DNA of 64,000 nt from Ciona savignyi (taxonomy: Eukaryota > Chordata > Ascidiacea > Phlebobranchia > Cionidae): assembly GCA_000149265.1 (NCBI GenBank), contig CH003024.1:1017366-1081365 (forward strand). Reading direction: 5' to 3'. Of this stretch, positions 58,034-64,000 are shown one piece after another. Position 1 is the first letter of the stretch. Each line of letters starts with the position of its first letter. Position numbers and translations under genes: made by a program. The notes below the pieces were generated by a model. It had not been told where the DNA came from, made no database searches, and worked only from the letters and a program-made list of their open reading frames with translations.

Positions 58034-59087
58034 TCATATTAACATAACATGGAGAACAATATCCAACATTTCCCTGATAACTTGCTGGTGTTCTTTATCA
58101 AATGCCATTCCATCAACCGACATCAGAGGGGCTTGACCGTCCCTCAAATCGAACTCTTTAGCAACATTCAGGATCGGTCGTTCCTAAAAGGAAGTTATTG
58201 ATGTTATTGGTGAAGTATGATGTGTAGTTTACCCTCCGGAGTGAAAACACACTGGGGTTGGTGGTTGTGCCAACAATTTCGAAGGCATTGAGCGATAATC
58301 ATTAAAAAAAGACTTTTAACAGTTTCAATTCAGCCCATGACACTAATGGGTACAGGAAACCTCTGCATTTTTTCTGTCGGTGAAACAATCAGTCCAGGGT
58401 GCAGTATTATGCAGTGTTTTTTTCCAAATGCTACTACTGCTTTATCACTCTGCCGAAATAAACATTCAGATTTAGTTTACCTTTTCGACAGATGGAAGAG
58501 CGTTTTCCATCATTGCAGCAACATCAACTGGGAATCCGACAGCTCTGCGTACGTAACCTTCGTGGACGGGACAGAACATTGCTATATACAAGGAGAGTGC
58601 GAGACCATAGCATCCCCAGTTAGAAACACCTGGAAGAAAGATATTGGTTTGAACAAAGCAAAAAAAGAAGAGCTGAGCAAAAAACATGGTGTTACCAACT
58701 TACCAGCGGCTATTAGATTGTTCCCAAGATCATTACCACCATTACCAATTGCAATTGTCACCATGTTAGGATGATTGGTTGATTGCATAAACGTATCATC
58801 CACAGGATCGATATACTGGGATAGGTCTTTGGCAAACATGGAGTAAAAATGTCCGTCTTTGGCATTGCCTAATCGTTTCGTGGCAAGAAACACGCCATAA
58901 TTTGGATTGTTGTCTGCATTAAACATCTTGAATTCTATGGTGGGAACGACATTGAGGTTGTCTTTAATAATCCCAATTTTCAAGCATTTCACAATGATGT
59001 TACGGGTTGCTGCAATGTTGTATTCATCGGCCAGAACATCCACAGTTTTGCCTAGCAACTGAAGTGCTACTGCGAGCTTGATCACAC
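58034..59087 (-). CDS. DGLUCY: D-glutamate cyclase (DUF4392 domain), 3' exons only
   Basis: Exons: 59087-58704, 58629-58481, 58183-58034 (minus strand), phases 1 and 0, about 227 codons. Reads IKLAVALQLLGKTVDVLADE, then AKDGHFYSMFAKDLSQYIDP, PNMVTIAIGNGGNDLG, AGVSNWGCYGLALSLYIAMF, and near the end RDGQAPLMSVDGMAFD. These are the landmarks of the C-terminal domain of mitochondrial D-glutamate cyclase, which converts D-glutamate to 5-oxo-D-proline (identification from remembered family patterns). The usual N-terminal DUF1445 half and the start of this domain are missing. The first exon seen begins in phase 1, so an upstream exon is required, but none is recognised before the next same-strand gene at 60208. 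Truncated gene, pseudogene, or unrecognised exons. The strand opposite exon 1 carries a long chance frame. Confidence 0.68.
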
Positions 59088-60207
59088 CTATTAATCAAAT
59101 TAGTAAAATTAAAGTTGATTTAAGTTAAACTGCATTCCGATATATTAAACAAAATTAATTATTTTGTAGTAAACGAATCCTTATGAGTCAATTGCAGCAA
59201 AGCGGTTTCCCAATAAAGTGCTTTGATTTATTCGAGCCACGCGAGCAGCACTGAGCGGTTATTCATAACGCCAAAGGTGCACTCATTGAGGGTAACCCCC
59301 CACTTAAAGCGTCAGACGTTGCAGTGGTGACTTTCCGACGTGATTTTTAACTTAAACGCAACCGCCCGAAGTCTGAAGTCTGGATACAAAGATTTCAACC
59401 GAGTAGATTCATGAGAAAATAGAAGTCTGATCAAAGCAAAAGTCTGTTCAACGTTCTGCAGTAATCAAGTGAGCTAGAACAATAGCTTTTGAAAGACGCT
59501 CACCGCTTATGCTTATTCGCTGTTTCCTTCGAGCACGATGACGGAAAATTCAGCGAAGATATCAAGAGCCGCAATTCGTCGTTTAGCCATGTTGCCTTAA
59601 CCAGTTGGTCACTTGACACCAAACTGGAAGGCTCTGTTTGCCTATAAAAGCAAGCAAATGTTCGAGTTTAAAGACTTTGAATCATGCTTGTAGCAGCCTC
59701 CGCTTTTAGACGGGTTTTGCCAGAGTAAAAGAAGGGGCAAACAAAGGTTAAGTATTTTATTGGGTATTTACGCAAGGTACAGCAAGGAAAAGCGCTTTAC
59801 ACAAGGGCATAGCTTAGGTAGGTATAGGTAAAGGTATGAGAGAGCAGCTAGTCTAAGGGAAGACTAACTAAAATGCTCTCTGATATTATGAAATCTTATA
59901 CAGTTTATATAAGACACAGCGAGTATATGATATAAGACACAGCGAGGTCCTCATCCCAGGCTTCATTAAACGTGGTTTTGTTGTAAAGTTTGAAGAGATA
60001 AGATTAAGGTGTTCAGTTGCTAAAGGGTTTGGATTAAAGGGGTCCGTGTTAGACGACATTGTTAAAAGTCGAATGGATTGGGCAATTGTAAAGTCTGAAA
60101 AGATTCAACGACATTTAAAATGAATCTCATATTTGATCAATAAATCGATTGATTGTAAAGTAGACATTTTGTTTATTTCTGTGCATTTGATATCAACTTC
60201 TCCAGCG
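59088..60207. other. Region between cyclase exons and fibrinogen-like gene, possible LTR-element trace
   Basis: No DGLUCY 5' exon recognised. On the minus strand, 59900-59480 has an AATAAA-like signal, then tttggtgtcaagtgacc (primer-binding-site-like) and, after a few bases, atggctaaacgacgaa with a short open frame, suggesting a leader and gag start of an LTR retrotransposon. A short duplication tataagacacagcgag lies at about 59910-59945. Confidence 0.3.
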
Positions 60208-61568
60208 TCATCCCCAGCATTCGAGCTTCCCCAGTGTATGCCAGCCAGCCTCGCCAGGAGCAGTCGCATCACCAAACGACATACTGGTCACCGGCAGCAA
60301 ATTTTTATCGGTCAGGTAGCCCTCGTCGGACGAGGCTGATGCATTGTCGTCACAATTGCATTTGTCAGTTGAGCGAAGGCACGTTCCTGTCAAGAATATG
60401 GCAGGATTAAGAACAAAATCTGAATATGGTCATGTTTTATCACATGAACGCACAAGGGCATTTTACCATGAGCAATCATCATATTACTTTGCGTCCGATG
60501 CCGTAAAGCTATTGCACAATGTTGTATATAAGTAAAATCTATTAATCCACTGGGTTTAGTGCCTTTTTCGAACCAACAAACTCTTGGATAAAAAGAGAAG
60601 CACTAACCCGAAACAAGCTACTCGGCCGTACAAAGGAATCAGGTTTAAAGGATTTTGTTAAATTCCTACATAGCCTAATATTTTAAAAAACTCTTTTCGT
60701 TATTTATTTTAATAAACAGGAGTATTGCTTTAACCTGTAACCCCACAAGCGCAATATCCCTCTCGACCGTTCGCTCCTCCCCAGTTCGTTTGCTTAGCGC
60801 CACCTCGTGTATACCATGATGCAAACCCATCTAATATGGAGCCGATACAGCGATACTGAAAAAACATTAATAGTTAATTCACTTGGTTCAGGCGATGTCT
60901 ACAACCCTTCCAACGGTTGAAAATCGACGCAACAAAACATTAAGCTGTATTACCGGAAAACCTATGTAAGTTAAGTGCCTTATACAGGAACACATATAGA
61001 CAGCCTGTTAAGTAAATTAAACTGACTGAACTCAAATGGCCAAGCTCGATATAGCAAGTCACCAGGAATCAGCTCAAGACCGACCGATTAGCTTGGTAGG
61101 TTTCTGGGTCGTCTTTCAGGCGCGAAACTGGTCGATAGCTAGTCGGTTATGTCCTTCAGCAAAATAAATACCGGATATTGCCTGAAGTGGAATGATTGGT
61201 TTTACCAAATTAAAGAAACGTCTCAATCGTACACAACACACTGCAATAGCTCTGGTAGCCCGATGGTGGGCGCGAGGTGATCTGACGATTGCTCGTGTGT
61301 AAACTTCCTTGGTTTTCCCATTCACGGGGATAAACATGAGTATTGAATGCAGAATTATTACAACGATTGTCGATTCATATTTATCCCCGTGTGTTTGTAT
61401 TCTTGATCCTTACTTTAATAAACTGTCGACAATGTTGAGAGACCGACTCGAGCGCAGAGGCTTGAATCATTGTGGCGGAATAATGGACATTACGTATGTA
61501 ACAATAGGCTGCTTCGCATGACGTCACTTGTATCTCACCTTCGCTATCATGTCCGATTTGAGTAATTT
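60208..61568 (-). CDS. Fibrinogen/CNTNAP-like secreted protein, three 3' exons
   Basis: Exons: 61568-61414, 60855-60735, 60386-60208 (minus strand), with phases 0 and 1 at the junctions. Reads EITQIGHDSEGEIQVTSCEA, CYIRNVHYSATMIQ, SVSQHCRQFIK, then WYTRGGAKQTNWGGANGREG, YCACG, KCNCDDN, SDEGYLTDKNLLPVTSMSFG and GEAGWHTLGKLECWG-stop. The motif series W-GGA...CACG...CNCD...GYLTDK..LPV....FGD...GxHTLGKLxCxG is that of the C-terminal fibrinogen-like module of contactin-associated/neurexin-type and related invertebrate extracellular proteins. Multiple Cys indicate an extracellular fold. The first exon seen starts in phase 1, so 5' exons must lie further upstream, probably beyond the window. A SINE sits in the intron. 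Confidence 0.7.
61082..61342 (+). mobile_element. SINE, full length
   Basis: From ccgaccgattagcttggtag to cacggggataaacatgagta, antisense in an intron of the fibrinogen-like gene. Confidence 0.8.
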
Positions 61569-61689
61569 CTAAAAAATGGAACAATTTGTCACCCTGATGG
61601 TTACATAAAGTACACTATATATTTTGTGAACGGTTTACCAGTTTTAAAATCTAGTTTGAACTAGTTATGGGTCACGTTTGAAAAAAATG

Positions 61690-62705
61690 GGACACATCTT
61701 GTTTTTGTCCGTTTTTTTGTTTCTTTTTCTTTTTTTTCTTTGTCAAACGCTTGAAAGTCATGGCATGTTGCCCCGACATCTACTTGGTCATTTGTTGGAC
61801 AACATGGTCTAGATATCCAGAAACTAAAATTTTGGGTGATACAACTAGGGGAATTCCCCTGCGACGTTAAAAACCAAAACGGTATTTTTTTCTACAAATT
61901 TATCTCTTTTGGGCATTACGCTTAAACGAATGCTCCAATTTTAATTAGATTTGGTGGAATGTAAGTGCATTACATAGTAATTCAACAAATAAAAAAACAA
62001 AAAAAAATATCTAGGAAAATACATGGTCTAGATATGCATAAACCAAAATTTTGGGTGAGAAATCCAGAGAAATTCCCCTTGGACATTACAAACCAAAACG
62101 GTATTTTTTTCTAAAAAATAGCACTTTTGCGCATAGCGATTGAACGGCTGCTTCAATTTAAATCACATTTAGTAACAAGTGAGTGCATTAGAAACCGATT
62201 TAACGCTTAAAAGAAATAAAAAGTTATATAGGGAAATACCTCAAAAATAAGATTTTGTTCTTAAATCACTATTGTGACAAGCATGCCATGTCGCCCCGAT
62301 ATCTACCAAAGGGAGTAATGGAATTGCAAAAAAATTAAAATTTGTTAGACAACATAGTCTAGATATGCAAAAATAAAATTTTGGGTGATAAATCTAATAA
62401 AATTCCCCTAAGTCGTTCAAACCCAAAACAGTATTTTTTCAAAAAAATTGCTTTTGTGGACATAGCGCTTGAACGGCTGCTAAAATTTTGATCAAATTTG
62501 GTAAAATGCTGGACCGTTAGCCACTGTGTGCCAATTAAAAAAAAGAAAACATTTACTTATGGTGATTCCCCTAAAAACGAAGATAAACTACATACTCGGT
62601 TAATAAAATACAATTTGTGGTTAGGGACCCTGTAGCATGAATATATGGCATAAAAATGTGTTTTACAAATAGTGGTGGTTAAACACGTGGTTTACACTCT
62701 CTAGT
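61690..62705. repeat. Dispersed repeat with about three internal 250-300-base units (right copy)
   Basis: Units starting near 61760, 62010 and 62270 share acatggtctagatatgca, aaaattttgggtga, gaattcccc and gcttgaacggctgct. The end 62580-62705 matches 715-845. Preceded by a T-rich stretch (tttttgtccgtttttttg) and gtcaaacgcttga, also found at 29335-29375. Confidence 0.75.
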
Positions 62706-63317
62706 TTATTCAAATAAATTTGCTACGGTTAACAATTTTTGTGTATTTACTTTGAAAGACCAAGCGCGCAACTTTTTCATGTATTTTACTATAAGATCTT
62801 TAAACAATGTACAAGATATGCGACACACAATTATATTTCCAGTGTGAAAATTTACTAAAAAGAATATTACATGAAATTCTCCGATATACGTGTTTCCAGA
62901 GTTGGTTTAATTCAGCTTTTTTGGTGTGTTTAAGTAAACAAGTATTGATTTATTTAATAATATCGCCGGTTCTATATCAAACTTACTTTGTCTACACGGG
63001 TGTGGTAGATCTTAAGGGTTTAAGTAGCGGGCTTGATTTATGTGTAATGATATTTGGACCAATGAAATCTACACGTTGCCCTAACTGAGTTGATAAAACT
63101 CCATCGCTGGTTCTACATCAAACCTACTTTTTCCTCTTGTAAAGTTGCAGTAGACCATAAATGGTTGAACTGCTGGGCTTGGAGCAATGGTGTAAAAGCC
63201 TGAAGTGCCCTTGATGGATTGACAGGATCTTGGAGGATTCCTCAGCAAGTCTGTGGAACAATTTTTTATCTTCTCAATTCCCCGTTTAACACGATACTGA
63301 CAGTTGTTAAAAAGTCG
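62706..63317. other. No gene recognised
   Basis: An open frame at 62807-63088 (+) is hydrophobic and Cys-containing, but has no recognisable domain. A phrase tcgccggttctatatcaaac recurs in altered form at about 63100, indicating a local duplication. Confidence 0.35.
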
Positions 63318-63605
63318 AGAACCGACAGATTAGTCTAGTGGTTTGGTGCGTCGCCTTTCACCTGAAAGGTTTAAGGTTTGAAAATGCTCGCTAGCTAGTA
63401 GGTTGTTTCCTTGGACAAGGCACTTAACGGACATTGCCTGAACCCAGCGGAATAATGTGTTCTATTAAATTAAAGGAATGTGTAAATTATACACAGCACA
63501 ATGTAATAGCTCCGGTAACCCGACGGTGGCGCGAGATAATCTGACTATTGCCCTGTAACCCCCTTGGGTTTCCAACTCACGGGTATACACATGAATATCC
63601 TACTC
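63318..63605 (+). mobile_element. SINE, full length
   Basis: Starts accgacagattagtctagtg and ends atgaatatcctactctat. Confidence 0.8.
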
Positions 63606-63954
63606 TATTTTATGATTTTAAAATTTAGCGTTAATCCACATGTACAAATAATAAAACACCAAAATCTTATCAATAAAATTGCCAACGTTGCCGAAGTATA
63701 TCGCATTTTTTTATTGGACATTCATAATTCCTATGTGGTTTTAATTACACTCCAAATGTTAACAAAAATAAACAGAATTTTTAAATCATTAAACCTTATT
63801 TCACTTAGTTGCTACATTTAATATAATTTTCATTTAAAATATATTAAATCATTTCGATTTTATAATAGCTAAGTAAAAAAACATTATATTTGAACATTTA
63901 TTATAACCTCCAATACATTGATAACAGACGCAATTTATAATAGAGATGGAGATT

Positions 63955-64000
63955 TCAACCGCAAGGTTTAAGGTGCGAAACTGGTTGTTAGCTAGTCGGT
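63955..64000 (+). mobile_element. SINE, cut by the window end
   Basis: Has aaccgcaaggtttaaggtgc and gaaactggttgttagctagt, the 5' part of the family. Confidence 0.65.

Noticed and set aside
58337-58774. 145-codon plus-strand open frame
   Set aside because: It is antisense to two phase-matched exons of the D-glutamate cyclase and shows no domain.
58704-59087. GDSL-type lipase or phospholipase B reading of the IAIGNGGNDLG segment
   Set aside because: The surrounding landmarks (DGHFYSMFAKDLS, AGVSNWGCYGLAL, RDG...VDGMAFD) fit DUF4392, not a GDSL hydrolase; no catalytic GDS block is present.
1-64000. CRISPR arrays, operons, ribosome binding sites
   Set aside because: The window is eukaryotic, with spliced genes and SINEs; the repeats seen are tandem or dispersed without CRISPR spacing.

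Overview
This is an AT-rich eukaryotic window with multi-exon genes, GT-AG introns and many short interspersed repeats. The gene set (claudin, multicopper oxidase, MS4A-like, pentraxin-like, D-glutamate cyclase and fibrinogen/CNTNAP-like exons) together with one abundant SINE suggests a tunicate, most likely Ciona. That is an inference from gene types and repeat style; no database search was possible. Exons were assembled by hand from splice sites, reading phase and protein-family recognition.

Layout. 1-0.9 kb: dispersed repeat that reappears at 61.7-62.7 kb. 2.07-11.08 kb (+): a claudin locus with two first exons, two second exons, two third exons and a single fourth exon. Every junction is in frame, so the locus could encode eight four-transmembrane claudins. 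13.46-25.81 kb (-): a 15-exon membrane protein with C-terminal armadillo repeats, interrupted by a 389-base N gap that must hide at least one exon. Its introns hold a nonautonomous piggyBac-like element with CRE-like sites, a transposon-type coding remnant and several SINEs. 26-38 kb: gene-poor, with an hAT transposase remnant, a degenerate 16-17-base minisatellite, a complete 458-base hAT-type element with a perfect 8-base target duplication, and two unassigned small exon candidates. 38.1-46.4 kb (+): a complete 13-exon secreted multicopper oxidase (697 aa) with all copper motifs. 47.1-50.3 kb: inverted duplication of the promoter of a small 2-exon gene (-) encoding a predicted acylated 99-aa protein, with a CD225-like membrane ORF at the other arm. 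51.9 kb (+): an orphan pentraxin-domain exon. 53.2-55.6 kb (-): a 7-exon MS4A-like four-transmembrane gene. 58.0-59.1 kb (-): three 3' exons of D-glutamate cyclase, with no 5' part visible. 60.2-61.6 kb (-): three 3' exons of a secreted fibrinogen/CNTNAP-like protein. 61.7-64 kb: repeats.

A tRNA-like SINE family about 280 bases long, with a TATCC-type tail, occurs about 20 times on both strands, and several copies abut splice sites. The genes do not form one pathway. The most notable object is the claudin locus, where interleaved exon duplication, a 39-base gap between the two third exons and the phase arithmetic point to mutually exclusive combinatorial splicing of a tight-junction protein.
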